In this document: positions 1 to 11,796 of the stretch, piece by piece
Position numbering within the stretch: the stretch's first letter is position 1
Layout: every line of letters begins with the position of its first letter
Notes under the pieces: generated by a model
Told to the model about the DNA's origin: nothing
What the model saw: the letters and a program-made list of their open reading frames with translations, nothing else
The model's database searches: none
Origin: Onchidella celtica
Taxonomy: Eukaryota; Mollusca; Gastropoda; Systellommatophora; Onchidiidae
Length of the DNA stretch: 64,000 nt
Assembly: GCA_963931925.1 (NCBI GenBank)
Contig: OZ007567.1
Location: 83,588,677-83,652,676, forward strand
Reading direction: 5' to 3'
Translations under genes and position numbers: made by a program

Positions 1-579
1 TCCAGTGGCTTTGAACGTTATAGGACCGTTAATATCAGCAGAAGCTTGCAAAGACATGACACAGGTACTGAGAAGACGCTGAGAAATATTACATACATAC
101 CTTTTCACCAGTTACTGAGGCATTATTGAAAATTTTGACTTCATTGATCTGACGTCTTATTCTGTCTTTGCACCCAAATTTTATACATCTCAAGATCTGA
201 CAGTGGTTCCCGTATCAAACACTACAATCTGGCCAAATTCTCAGAACTGTTCAGATACACTCTCTGATCAAATACAATTAGCAGGGTTGTCGTTTACATG
301 AGAAGGAATATACATACATGTATAAATATATAAAAGTAGGGGAATCAAATTTAATGTTTCTCAAATCGAAAAAAGGAAATGCACCTCTATCATTTTCTAG
401 TTGATTTGATGTTGTGCTTCTCTTTTACTACTGACTGGACACGAAGTTCAGTATCATGATAATCTCAGAGAATTATCGCTTCAAAAGCATACATGACTGA
501 GTTGTCTGAGGCACACTCTCTATCCTATATTTCACATAAATCGTTTAAATAAGCTTATAATGATAAGCATGTTCAATAC

Positions 580-635
580 CTTACGACACAGAGCCAAACT
601 GCTGCCGCTACGATGGTGCCGATCCTGTAGGCCAT
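580..635 (-). CDS. Possible first coding exon with a signal-anchor segment
   Basis: Read on the minus strand, an ATG at 635-633 has a strong Kozak context (A at -3, G at +4). It opens 18 codons (MAYRIGTIVAAAVWLCVV) and stops at a plausible donor, AG|GTATTG, at 580/579. The product is a short polar start followed by about 13 hydrophobic residues, as in signal peptides or type II signal anchors. The next exon should lie at lower coordinates, mostly outside the window. An open stretch ending at the donor GTATGT at 101/100 is compatible in phase but has a weak acceptor, so I do not call it. No family is recognised, and a chance open frame remains possible. Confidence 0.28.
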
Positions 636-3015
636 GCTCAAACCTCTAAAACCGAGGATGGCACTGGATTTGACCAATAATCAGAACTGATCGATTTATT
701 TGTCGTTTCTCATTAGATGCAGAGTTAAGTTTCATTAACTGAAACTAATTAATTTTCTGCTATGACCGCGGAAAGCAGTTAAGTCCCACGTCAACATAAC
801 ATGCTGTGAATTTCATTTATAAAGGCTGTCAGCGGATGTAAAGTTACCCAATCATTGTCAATGTAGAATTATATTACTGCTATCAGAAATTGCAACTTTG
901 CTATTTTAGACACTCCAAATGTAGGAGGGGTCATTGTCTGAGCCTGCCCACGACGGGTTTTGCGCATTCAAAATTGTCTCAATTTCTGCTTATCTAAGTC
1001 TTTCATGTCAAAAGTTCTACTATTCCTCCCCTGTCTTGATTTCCGAGTTCCGAGATGGAGTGACCCTTCGCCATTACGTGCTCCGCGCCGCTTCTTGATG
1101 TGATGGACGGAGACGGGAGATGCACGGTCACGTGGTCACGGAATCAGCAGGACATTCCTTGATCTAGCGTCGTAGGACACTTGAAACTTCTTACGACGTC
1201 TGTGCACTAATCTTGACCTTACAGCGTTGTGCATTTCCCTCGTATCCGCCCTGAAACAACACTTAGACTCTGATGTCGGTAAGTGTTCTTGTCTAAGGAT
1301 GCTTTTATTGTCTTAAAAAAAAAAAATTATCATGCCATCTGGTAATGGCACTACAAGGGACGAAAAACATCAAAGAAGAAACACAAAGGAGCAACGTCGC
1401 CCCACTTAATTTTTTTTCATTAGCCTCTCTTAAAAAATATTTCATTGGGAGCACGGCGACAGACACCCCCCCCCCCTCCCCTTCCATTTTCCACTCCTCA
1501 CTGCCGGCTCAAAGCCGAGCCGCCGCCGACCAAAATCTTGCTGTGCGAAAAGATGCTTCAGCAGAGAACACACGACAACAAGCTCGGCAGAGGTGAGTAA
1601 CTTCGGGCGGCCTTACTTTTATTTGGACTTGGAAAAGTATGCTGATGGCGAGAAGGTAGTATTTCTGGTGCCTGAGTCCCACTCCCCACTTCCCCCACGA
1701 TTTGGACGTCTTGTCTTCCTCTCTCGCTGTGAGTGACAGGCTGCCCGATGGTATCCTGGTGTGTGAGGTACATAATTTTTTGTTACCTTGACCGAACGAC
1801 TGACACTTGGGGAGAATATTGGTAAAACTTTATGGAGCAAATTCTGAATGCAATCAATTACAGGTCAGTGCTTTACTGACGACAGGAATCAGACAACAAC
1901 AACAGCAAACAAAAACATTTCTCCAGTCTTGCTGCTACAGCAGGAATTTTCACCCGAAGCCGGGTGGAGGTGTGGTGGAGACGGGCAAACCCAAAACCTA
2001 GATATTCTGCAAATGTATCCGGAGATTGGCGGAAAAAGTTTCCGTGTGTGTGTGTGGGAGGGGGGGGGCGCATGATTTTGTAAGAGAGGGAAGGGGCGGC
2101 GAGGAACATCATACATGTAATAAAATTCTTAAAGGATATGGGTCCATGATTATCCAATTCCCACACAGTAGTGTGATTATGCAATGGGGCCTAACATTCT
2201 GCAACTGCAAGTTAAGAGCGAGGTCAGTAGAATATCGGTAAACAAGACTTAGTTTTCTGCAGTGCAAGTGTATTTCAAAATGTATAATTATTTTTTCTCG
2301 TTATAGCGATTAACGTGCAACCTGGTGAAATGCAATATTCTTGCAAACTGAATTATAAACTGAATCCAGCTCCGGCTAACGTCAGACTGTCCGGAGCCCA
2401 ACTCCAAGTAACCGCGTCTCTAATCCCCGGTCCAGAGAGACAAAGTTTATCAACTCCACAACACAAAATCTGTATAGTTCTAACAGTTTTGTTTAGCAGG
2501 ACATCTCTAAGTCAGGGCCTGAGCAGATTCTTTTGTAATGCGCGGGATTTTCTTCCCCCGTTAAAAAAAAAAAAACCAGCACTATATATTTGCATCAAGG
2601 GACTACTATATAGTAGTCCTTGGTTTGCATGCATAGGGCCCCCTAAACCCCTGGTCCCCTGCCCAGTGTGGACATGCGTTAAGACGGCCATGCTCTAAGC
2701 TATTATCGTCATCACCATCACTTAACAACAAAATATAATTGCAGATAAGATAAACCTGACGAGCCTGACCTGTCCATGTTTAATAGGAAACCGTTTCTTG
2801 CCCCCCCCCCCTCCAATATTAAACTTGATTGATTCCTCATTTCGTCTCAGATGGCACTCGTTGTCAGTGTCAGACCCGGTAACTTCACAGCAGAACTGTC
2901 ATGAAAGTGGGAATGGAAACCTTCAGTTAGACACAAGCAGAGCACTATACTGGATTCATATCATCAGCACATCGCGACAATAAGCTTAGTTCTAGTTTGT
3001 TCTGGCTCTATTTTC
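636..3015. other. No gene recognised; low-complexity tracts
   Basis: This stretch has homopolymer A and C runs (for example near 1314, 1467 and 2800), a G-rich (GT)n patch near 2043-2070 and one perfect 20-bp palindrome at 2600. The open frames of 60-127 codons on both strands show no family motif, and I see no convincing chain of splice sites. Confidence 0.5.
2600..2619. repeat. Perfect 20-bp palindrome
   Basis: GGACTACTATATAGTAGTCC equals its own reverse complement. The flanks (AAG on the left, TTG on the right) do not extend it perfectly. No spacer is present, so it can only form a cruciform or act as a dyad binding site. Confidence 0.85.
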
Positions 3016-3087
3016 TGAAAACAACAACAACAACAAAATAAAAACAAAAACAACAACAACAACAACAAAAAACAACAACAAAACAAC
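3016..3087. repeat. (CAA)n microsatellite, imperfect
   Basis: About 70 bases of CAA units, with a few A-rich interruptions. Confidence 0.9.
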
Positions 3088-3625
3088 TGGAGATCTTTTA
3101 TGTTGTAGAAGAGGTATAACAAATGCACACTCTAACACTAATTGTTTAAAATGCATTGTGGCACTTGTCAAGCTGTTCCACTCCTTGTCATATTACTAAG
3201 ACCGTAAACGTTTCTACGTCGAATTTTTCAGTTGTGCAAAAAGTGGTGTTGGAACAACCAAGAACAAAGGTCGCAAATATGATGATGACACAACCTTAAA
3301 CTAAAGTGACATTTCGTCACTGTATTTGTATCTGTCTAGGACCAAGCGTGCGTCAGGTAATATCAGGACGTTGAGATCCAACTATTTGGTCTCATGGAAA
3401 TTCAGTATCGTGACTGGTTGTGCTATAGGCCCATTGCGGATATCGGCCAGTTTAGTTGTAAGGACCGACCCATAACCATGGCGATGGTAGCATTGATTTT
3501 GATTTGTTAGCTGATTTTCATTGCGAGCACTTCATCTTCAGGCGTCGCGAAGCAATCGGCAGCGAGCTGAAAAAATAAGTTCACAACAGTAAACAATGAC
3601 ACATGTGTACACGCACATGGGAGAC

Positions 3626-3746
3626 GTTCGGTCAATTCTTTCACTTCCTTTCCTTTGTTTACTCGGATGGTAGGGAATCTGATCAGCTTGGATCCATCCT
3701 TTCCACCCCTGTCATAACAGTCAACTGCAATGCAATCAGCAGGCAT
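3626..3746 (-). CDS. THAP-type zinc finger, N-terminal exon or fragment
   Basis: Minus-strand translation from the ATG at 3746 starts MPADCIAVDCYDRGGKDG and continues through KLIRFP and NKGKEVKELTER. This matches the start of a THAP domain: the first two zinc-binding cysteines (C5 and C10, a CX4C pair), the basic RGGKDG stretch, the aromatic-proline RFP and a helix rich in KE. The second half of the domain (the CX2H pair and the AVPTF box) is absent here. The similarity ends near residue 40, where a weak donor GTCTCC lies at 3625. An acceptor-like TTTTTTCAG occurs near 3569, but the following sequence does not clearly restore the domain. It could be a first exon or a relic. THAP domains bind DNA and are often carried by P-element-like transposons. 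Confidence 0.55.
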
Positions 3747-4169
3747 TTTAACCGCTTAGACATATTATCTCGAAGAAGTTACACTCGTCAGCTGATCCAC
3801 TCGCCAATTTGGGTGTCGGAAGTACAAAACAAAAACCACTCTGTGACGTCATTCGCAATGGGCCTTATATTTTTTTTGTCAGAACGAAAGAGCCAGTTGC
3901 AGGTATTTCACATTCAACGTGTCTGGCTGGATGGAATCGACGAACTCATGCGTTTAGTATTGGCTGCAGGATTTTTATCTCTTATAGTTTTAGGAAGAAA
4001 GAAGAGCTAGGGTTTCATTATGATAAATCCCACCCGCTCCCCCTGTTTGGGTTGTTGATACAGAGTCACCCTCTAAAAAGAAAGACATAAAAAAAAGTCA
4101 CCCCAGCTTACAAGACCGTGTTCTATGTCCATACTTCGGATAATTGACTTCATGCCATCAGCAAACTTC

Positions 4170-4385
4170 AGTTGGCATCTAGTTCGTTGTCCACTACCCA
4201 TTCCTACGTCAGTCCGACGTAGATTTCAGTAGGACTCGTGGGATTACCGCGGGGGTGAATTCCCTATATCAAACCGACGTCGGGGCGATTTCATAACCTG
4301 GGGAGCTACGTCGGAAAGGTGTCATTCCTCCGAGCAAACTTGACGTCAGTACTATGCATCCGATTTCCATCGAGTTACTGGCTGG
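4170..4385 (+). repeat. Dispersed repeat, copy A
   Basis: It shares a diverged but collinear series of blocks with 39590-40045, including CCGACGTAGATTTC, GGATTACCG, TTCCCTA followed by ATCA, and a CATTCCT/TATTCCT box. The family is unknown. Copy B is split by a younger insertion. Confidence 0.55.
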
Positions 4386-5390
4386 GTGGTGGGTGATAAG
4401 ACATTTTCGTTATGTATGGTAGTGAGGAGCTTCAACTTTGATTGAAGTCAGATTTCTTAAAAAATGGAGACCATGGAGATAGCTCTGGGTCTGTACTGTA
4501 ACGACGATATCTAGAAGAGAAACACTCTGAACCCAGCAAATCTCGTTACGTTGGTGAGAAATGATTAGTTTTGTGATATCATCTCATAATTATAAAAAAA
4601 ATAAATTCTGCCTTTCAAGGACCTCCATAAGAGACGATACACACAAACACCGCCCCCCCCCCCTCATTTTTTCCTCCCCGAATAAGTAAAAAATGTCTAT
4701 AGCACGAGAAAAAAAAAAAAGACAAAAACTGTCAAGTTTTTAACAAGGTCCCGCGGTTGAACATCTATTGGGAACTAAATTTTCTGCCAGAAACCTGAGC
4801 ACACAAACTGCAGCTTTATCAAATCATAAGACCCGGATGTTGAATTTTAATGTACTTTATCTCCATCTCGAGCACGTCGTTATTACATGAAAAAGACAAC
4901 ATTAAGTGAAGTATAATGCACCCGTTGTACCTTATTTTAGCATTACCGCCAATGAGTAATTCAACCATCAAGCCTTCCTTGTCATATCACCATCGACTTT
5001 GAAAACAAAAATAAATAAAAATAAAAAAAAACTAACGTTTCTGTTCTGTCCTTAAAATTTTATGACTGAACGAGGCCTCTCCACAGGCGGTCCAAGTGGT
5101 TTCGTAATGCAGCTAAGGAACATAAGTGCCCTCAATAAAAACCTGGTTGAAATAAAGGTCCTTATTCTTTTGATAAAGTTGTAGACGTCATCACTTCAGT
5201 CACCACTACGCAGACAAAAAAACCAAAACAAAACTTGAAGTCAATGACTTTCGTAACATGTACAGCATAAGGTCAATCGCAGGTCCGTGCAAAGCTGGTG
5301 TAGGAGCAAATGAGATTGAGAATAAGAAAACACGGCTTAAGTCGGCAAAGCTGATTTTGAGAAAAACGGCTTTGAAGTGAAAATAATGGG
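4386..5390. other. No gene recognised
   Basis: AT-rich sequence with a C run near 4653 and A runs near 4708. No coding or RNA-gene signal seen. Confidence 0.5.
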
Positions 5391-5395
5391 TCCGA

Positions 5396-5660
5396 CAAAA
5401 ACTTCCAGCTTGGCTGTTGTTTAGGGGACCGTGTCATGTTACAGGGTAAACTGTAGATGAGCAGTGAACACTGCTCACTATGATCTCTATAACGACTTTG
5501 CAATTAGACTACGGCTCCTAATAATATCCAAAAATTTCAGACTTGGCTGTTTCTAGGGGACTGTGGCATGCTGCAGGGTAAACTGTAGGTGAGCAGTGAA
5601 CACTATTCACTATGATCTCAGTAACGGCTTTGTATTTAGTCTACGGTCTCCTAACAACAA
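5396..5660 (+). repeat. Two tandem copies (period 133 bp) of a dispersed repeat
   Basis: The block CTTGGCTGTT, AGGGGAC, ACAGGGTAAACTGTAG, GAGCAGTGAACAC, TTTAGTCTACGG recurs with a 133-bp offset (5409 and 5542). Related copies, some inverted, lie at about 52486-52560, 53452-53570 and 53580-53675. The inverted pair suggests a foldback-type mobile element, but its ends are not resolved here. Confidence 0.7.
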
Positions 5661-6242
5661 CCACTCCAATATTATTTGGTCAGTTAGCTATTGCCGTTTT
5701 CTCAAAATCTTGTTTTAGGGGGATCACTGACTTCAGTTTATCAGAAATGTCTTCTTTTATTATACATGACGTACAGAACTCGAAATGTCATGTTGCCGTC
5801 TTAAGCCTGGTTTTCTCATGCACACTCACAAATGTCAAGGCAGAGATCCTCCCAAAACAAAGACATCAAAACGTGAAAAGCTGGTATCGCCATAGGCACC
5901 GGCCAGGTGACAAATGTAGGCCCATTTCAAACTACATGTACTGACTACGTGTTTTTGTAATAAATTAGTTTAAACAGTGTTAAAGACACATTCAGATTTA
6001 CCAGTCTTTAATTTTTTATGAATCTTCTTTAATTAGTATTTTGTGCTAAACTACCGCCCCCCTCCCCACACATACACATATCTGACTCATTTTATCAATA
6101 TTCTTTATCAAAGTGCCCCCCCCCCCCAGCTCTACCTGGGAGAGTACGGGGTCCTCAAATTTGTAGACCCGTGCCAACTGGCCCACCTGCTGCCCCACCC
6201 CACTCTGGTCTGGCCTGGTCAGCCGTCCTTATAGGAGTTAAA
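5661..6242. other. No gene recognised
   Basis: Contains C runs near 6056 and 6115. Open frames are short and without motifs. Confidence 0.45.
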
Positions 6243-6796
6243 GCCCTGTTACACGTTACGATGGACCGGACGTTGGCCGGACGAAATTTGGCCTTAGGTT
6301 GTGCCTACGACTAATCGTATCGTGTAATAAGGAAAATAGGTGAAATCGTATGGTATGCCGGCCGGTCGACCTCTCGCCCATCAATTTCCGGTGTGTCCTG
6401 ATATTTTGTCGTAGGGTTTGAGTGAATGGTTGATGCCGCCGCTTGCCTTTGAAGTTTTTCCTCGCCGGGGATGGCATGTCATTTTACAAACTTGTTGAAA
6501 ACGACATGCTAGCATGAATTTGATATCAAATTCGGAATCAGCCTGTCAAAATTAGTAAATTTGGTCGCGAGTGCTTCGTTTTATTGCTTAATAAAAATAA
6601 TTTAAAAACATCTATCTTTATAGCCACTGAATTTTTTTAAAGTGGCGGGGTTGTGTGTTGTGTATCACAGTAGCATCCCTTGTTTCCATCCGGTCCATCG
6701 TTCGGTCCATCGTAAGGTGTAATCAACCTAGCGGACTACGATGTAAGCACAGCCGGAGGCTAACCTGGTCCGGTCCATCTGAACGTCTAATAGGGC
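6243..6796. mobile_element. MITE with imperfect terminal inverted repeats
   Basis: The left end starts GCCCTGTTACACGTT and the reverse complement of the right end starts GCCCTATTAGACGTT. The first 29 positions match at about 25, including an identical GATGGACCGGAC block, and weaker symmetry reaches about 80 bp inward. Internal GGTCCATCG motifs are repeated. No protein-coding frame is recognised, so the element is probably non-autonomous. The target duplication is unclear; TTA is close to both ends. Confidence 0.7.
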
Positions 6797-9298
6797 CATT
6801 ATACCTACAAACAACAGTGTGTTTGTAGCCCCACTGACATACATACTCGCACCTATCCATATGCAATATAGACCTAAGTAAATCATTCAAACATCAATTG
6901 TACATAATACATGACAAATGTGCCAAACGCCTTTCCTGAATAGAATCACCATTTTATTTTATTGTCATTTTCTGAACATAAAAATATAATTCAAGCAAAG
7001 ATACTATTTTTTAATATATTTATTATGTAACAGTACTTCTCGCCATCTATTCTAGCACTAATAGATTTTCAAACTGATAAATTAATTATCAGATACATGT
7101 ACCTTAACTTTAGTTTCACCAGTCCCGAAAGCCACTTCTTTGATTGTTTGCCAAACAAGTCAAGTGAAGTGAAACATGTTGCATTTATTGCACGTCATAA
7201 ACTTTCCAATAGTGTGGGAAATAGGTGTGGAAATCAAGGTTTGATTTTATTCCTATGGAGTAAAAAATTACGGTGACTGGATGACAAAAATCGAAGTAAA
7301 AAGCATGAAAAGCTTATCTGGGTCATTCCATCTTAACTCTTTGTAAATTAAACAAGAATCACTGATTTCAATTATTATTGCTTATAAATTAATAAGTACA
7401 CGTATAGTATATAAGACATTGTGTAAGTGTCAGCAAACACAGCTGCCACCCTGCTTAAGTGAAACACATTTGCAACTGACACACTTGTTCATGGTTAATG
7501 ATAATAAATCATAGTTCAGCACTGCATCAATTGGTGATGAAAAATATCTCTGTTTTGTCATCCATCTCATGTATTGGCGTATCCATAACTCTGGTGATTC
7601 CGAGTTCTGATTACCTTATATCTGCTCGTATGCCTTCAAAAAGTGACGAGACAATATCTTTAGCTCATTTCATATGGACGGGAACTCTCAACACTATCCA
7701 GTTTGAAATTTTGTCGTAGTTCAAAGGTATTTTTTCTTCCACTCAGTATAAACACAAGACATAATACATTAGACATTAAAGTAAAGGAAGATCAATGAAC
7801 CCGGATGGGATTCAGTATTTTGACAAGTTGGCTTAGATATTAGTGTTGGAAAATCAGTGTCCACTTGAGCTGAATGTTCGGCTTTCCATAGCGAATCGAA
7901 AACCCCCGAGCCAAATATTCGGATTACCGTTGTGAATGAGTTAAACAGTTTTGAAGACATAAGCAGAAGTGTTTTGCCACATCCGAGAAAAGTAACCGAA
8001 ACTTCAAAACTCTCCCCTACGTAAAATGAAAAAAATTGTTAGTACATCAGTACATGAGATGAACAATGGTTCAGTGTCTGAACATTTGGAAGGCCCATGT
8101 TGGACACTAAACTCTGGGCTGAAGAACACATAACTGCAAAACAGGCCACTATACCGAGCAAAGTAAGATTTTCAATTGCCAATCCTAGAATGAACGGCAG
8201 TAACACAATGGCTAGTCACAACATCATAAATGATCTGTTTTGGACAAATCTGCCACTTCTTAAAACAAATTCTGTGACAAATACTGTATTTAGTGAAACT
8301 ATTTTCATTGTCTTTCAAACAGCAATTGACTGAATAAGACTAAAGCAACAGCACACACAATTCTGTGTTGAGATCAGTTGCAGAGAAACAGTTATGGCTA
8401 TTCATATGGCCACAGCCATACAAAGAATGGCAGCTTGATTTGTCACCACTTGCACTAAAGCAGGCAGCATGCTAGTCATTCATCGTTCAACAATGAAAAA
8501 GTAAACTCATGTCAAGTAACTGGGCAGGCCACATTACTTGTTCATTATTTATCATTCAATATCAGCGCCCAATATTCATAAAATTGAAAACTCACTAATT
8601 TTTTTGTGCTGTTGAACATCAGAAAATACACGCATTAGGCTAGCTTTTGTGATTATTGCTCACACTGAAATTTAGCACCGCAGTGATGCATTTTTGGATG
8701 ATATAAATGATAGACAAAAGACAATAAACATTAAACTGTGAATGAACGACCCATTTGCCGCCTCACTAAGCATCTCAAATTCAGTAATCTTCTTGTGCAT
8801 TAAGCGATCCTAACATATAACCCACTCGACAGAAGGTATTATAAGTACTTGAATGCAAATATACATACATGAATATGTATGATGTTCACAGTGTAAACCT
8901 TCCAAAAAGCGAAGTTTGTTTTCATGAAATAATCAAATCCAACTCGAAAATGAAGTTGGAATAAAGCCAGTGCTGATGAATTCACAAGTATTTTCCTTAC
9001 AGGTTTTATCTTACATCTGACAATCAGCTGTGGAATAAAAATTGGTTGGCATTAAATTTATTGGCCAGAAGAACAGGGGATTTTGTCACATTTTTGTATG
9101 CCACCATTGGGGAAACTGAAACCTTATAGCAATTTAGCATTCGTGGACTCATTTCTGATGCAAAAACTTTGAGTCTTGGGACAATGTAGCGCTACCTTTT
9201 CATTATCTTCAAATTATGTTGAAAATCTGATGTCATAAAGGGTGTATATGCACTGCAAACTAATGTGACATTCACAAATATGTAATGAAAGCAGTAGG
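6797..9298. other. No gene recognised
   Basis: AT-rich intergenic or intronic sequence. The frames at 7498-7719, 7769-7960 and 8097-8333 have no family motif, compositional bias or splice context to support them. Confidence 0.5.
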
Positions 9299-9299
9299 G

Positions 9300-9635
9300 G
9301 ACTATAACTGCATGAGGAATTACATGTAATGCCCTGAAGTCAATGATAAAAGCCTTCAGCATCACTCTAATTAAACATACACAGATCTTAGATACTGACT
9401 CTGTTCTTGTGCATATTGCCAACAAATGGACAAACCCAAGGTCTTCCACTTAAATACAAGAGTCTAGTTGAGGATATAACTGCATGAGGAGCTGGTTGCC
9501 TGGAATTAAACTGATAAGTCCTCAGCATCTCTCTAATTAAGCATGCAAGGATCTTACCTACTGACTCCATCCTTGGGCATGTTGCCAGCAAAGGGTCGAA
9601 CCCAATGTCTTTCACTTAAATACAGGAGACTTAAT
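9300..9635. repeat. Tandem duplication, period 172 bp
   Basis: ATAACTGCATGAGGA occurs at 9304 and 9476. The two copies stay collinear through CAGCATC, CTCTAATTAA, GATCTTA, TACTGACTC, CTTAAATACA and further blocks. The second copy carries GGGTTCGACCC on the minus strand, similar to a tRNA B box, so a decayed SINE is one possible origin. Confidence 0.75.
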
Positions 9636-10687
9636 AGATAATATATTTCTAACCCGAAACAGTAGACAATTGGGTACAATATTTCTGGAAAATGACATTG
9701 CAGTTGGCTTACTTCATTAGCCATTCTCCTTTCTGAATAAAATTGGAGCAGTTATATTCTGACACAGTTCTAAGAGTGTAGTACTAAAACCCTTGACAAA
9801 TCCAGAACTCCCATTGCATAGAGTAAGTGGTATTATAATGTATGCGGTTTGCTAAATAATATGTATAAAACTTCAGCAGGTTTTTTCTTGTTGAGGTGAG
9901 TTGCAATAGGAGTCATTGGACATTTATGGCAAAACGTGGTCGAGGATGATGGAAAATAGATTTATGATGTGCATACAGTGAAGAACCCACATGCAAGTAA
10001 CAAATCTGAATGAATGGATCAGTGATTCACAAAATATGCCAGGCAGGTTTTCAGAAGAGTTCAGGCCAGAAGGCTGAGCAAAATACTGAGCATTTCTTAT
10101 GATCATAAATGAGTTAAATGTTGTTCTGAATATTACCATTCTTTCTCTTACTGATGGGTCATTTTTCTTATCAACTCTATGTGATTGATGATAACCTGTA
10201 CAGAATGTCAAATCGAACTGAGGTATTCAAAAGTTTGTTCTGTAACATTTAGGTGACAGAAATTAATAAACCTGAGTGTAATGAAATTTAGGAAAATGAC
10301 ATAAATTCAGAGGCAAATGAAGATTTCAGAGACAGTGGTGGAGGAAACAAGTGAAAAAAACAATCTTTTAATTAAACAAATTTATATTACATAATAATGT
10401 ATGTGAAGCATAGGTCATCAAGAATGAAAACACAATTTTTGAAATGCAAAGTTTAAGAATAATTAAGTAGTAGAAACAGACATGGTAACATAATTCTAAT
10501 AATAATAATGGACTTTTCAATTATCACAGAGAGCTTAAAAAAAAAGTCAAATCAAGTCATGATCAACATGTCAACAATTAAATATATCAGGCAACTGAGG
10601 ACACAGAGGGTTAAAAATGACTCACTGAAGAACATAGTGGCATGAACAGACTGCAGAGAACACCGAAAATAATGAAACAAAATTTAA
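9636..10687. other. No gene recognised
   Basis: AT-rich, with no coding or RNA-gene signal. Confidence 0.45.
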
Positions 10688-11097
10688 CCCTTTGGCAGTG
10701 CCAGCAAAAGCTTAGGGCCACATATCTACTGGGGCCTGATAGAATCCAGAATATAAAATTTGATTTTCTGCCTTTAAAATTTTATTAAATCTTTATATTC
10801 AATTAATACAACCAATAATTAACTATTTTCATTTCATTAATTCAAATTTTTTTCCACATGCTTTAAATGATTAAAGGGCATATATGTTTTCAAATTTTGT
10901 GTGGCTACCCACAGACCTTTTTGGTATGCAACATTGTCAGCCTTCTGGTGTAACTACATAACATAAAACAACTTTGGTCTTTTGGGGGCCTTAGCCTAAG
11001 GCTGTTGGCACTCGTAACTTATGAAGAGGGGGCCTGCAAGCTTAATTTAAGGGTGTGACAAGTCTAAATCTGGCACTGCCTTTTTGACTCTCAAGTG
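10688..11097. mobile_element. TTAA-flanked piggyBac-like MITE 1
   Basis: Flanked by TTAA at 10684-10687 and 11098-11101. The left end is CCCTTTGGCAGTGCCAG. On the reverse strand the right end starts CACTTGAGAGTC and carries the same GGCAGTGCCAG block in inverted orientation (10694-10704 against 11070-11080). piggyBac elements duplicate TTAA and have ends beginning CCC or CCY. There is no transposase frame. Confidence 0.55.
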
Positions 11098-11572
11098 TTA
11101 AACATTTCCAAAAATGCTCTTCATCCCTAGGCTTCTATGAGAATACTTTCATACTCCTGACATATTCCACAACCATACAACTGATACAGGTTTTTAATCT
11201 TGATTACCAGAGGCAGTAAATATCTTACTCCAACCAGCAGAGCCCTCTTAACACATGGGCCCAGGGACCCCAAGAGTTTAGGTTACCCCATGCATGCAAA
11301 TTTACATTGGTTTTTGAAATGGGAAACAAAGCTTATTGTTTTGCCCACGGGCCCATAATGATGTCAAGACGGCCTGCAACCAGTTTCCATTGCAGCAACA
11401 TTAGGCTGGCTCAAAGTTATTCTGTTCACCACACATGCGATCTTGGAAAGCCCTGTCATCAAATGAGGGCTAAATCTGGCTCTTTCACTGCCATTCTTAC
11501 TGCCATTATCAAAAATGTCACTGTCTTGCACATCACACTTAACAAAATCCATTGTCTGGCCAGCACCTTTAA

Positions 11573-11792
11573 CCCTTTCAGTGTCACAGACCTCCATAGC
11601 GGTCACTGGCATATATTCCTAAATATGTGCGCTGAGATCGCTGTAGTGGTTGATCTGGGGTAGATTGGATCTATGATAAAGTATTATGCAAATACAAAGG
11701 AGGGCGTTAGAATTTCTTTTCCATGAGTTGAAGGAGTAATTTTCAGGTAATGTAATTTGCCACTATGTCCCAGGACTGTGACACAAAAAGGG
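11573..11792. mobile_element. TTAA-flanked piggyBac-like MITE 2
   Basis: TTAA lies at 11569-11572 and 11793-11796. Terminal inverted repeats are CCCTTTCAGTGTCACAG and CCCTTTTTGTGTCACAG, 15 of 17 identical. It is 220 bp long and non-coding. Confidence 0.72.
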
Positions 11793-11796
11793 TTAA

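Noticed and set aside
80-101. GTATGT to CTCAG segment on the minus strand as an intron
   Set aside because: It would be only about 22 bases, too short for a spliceosomal intron.
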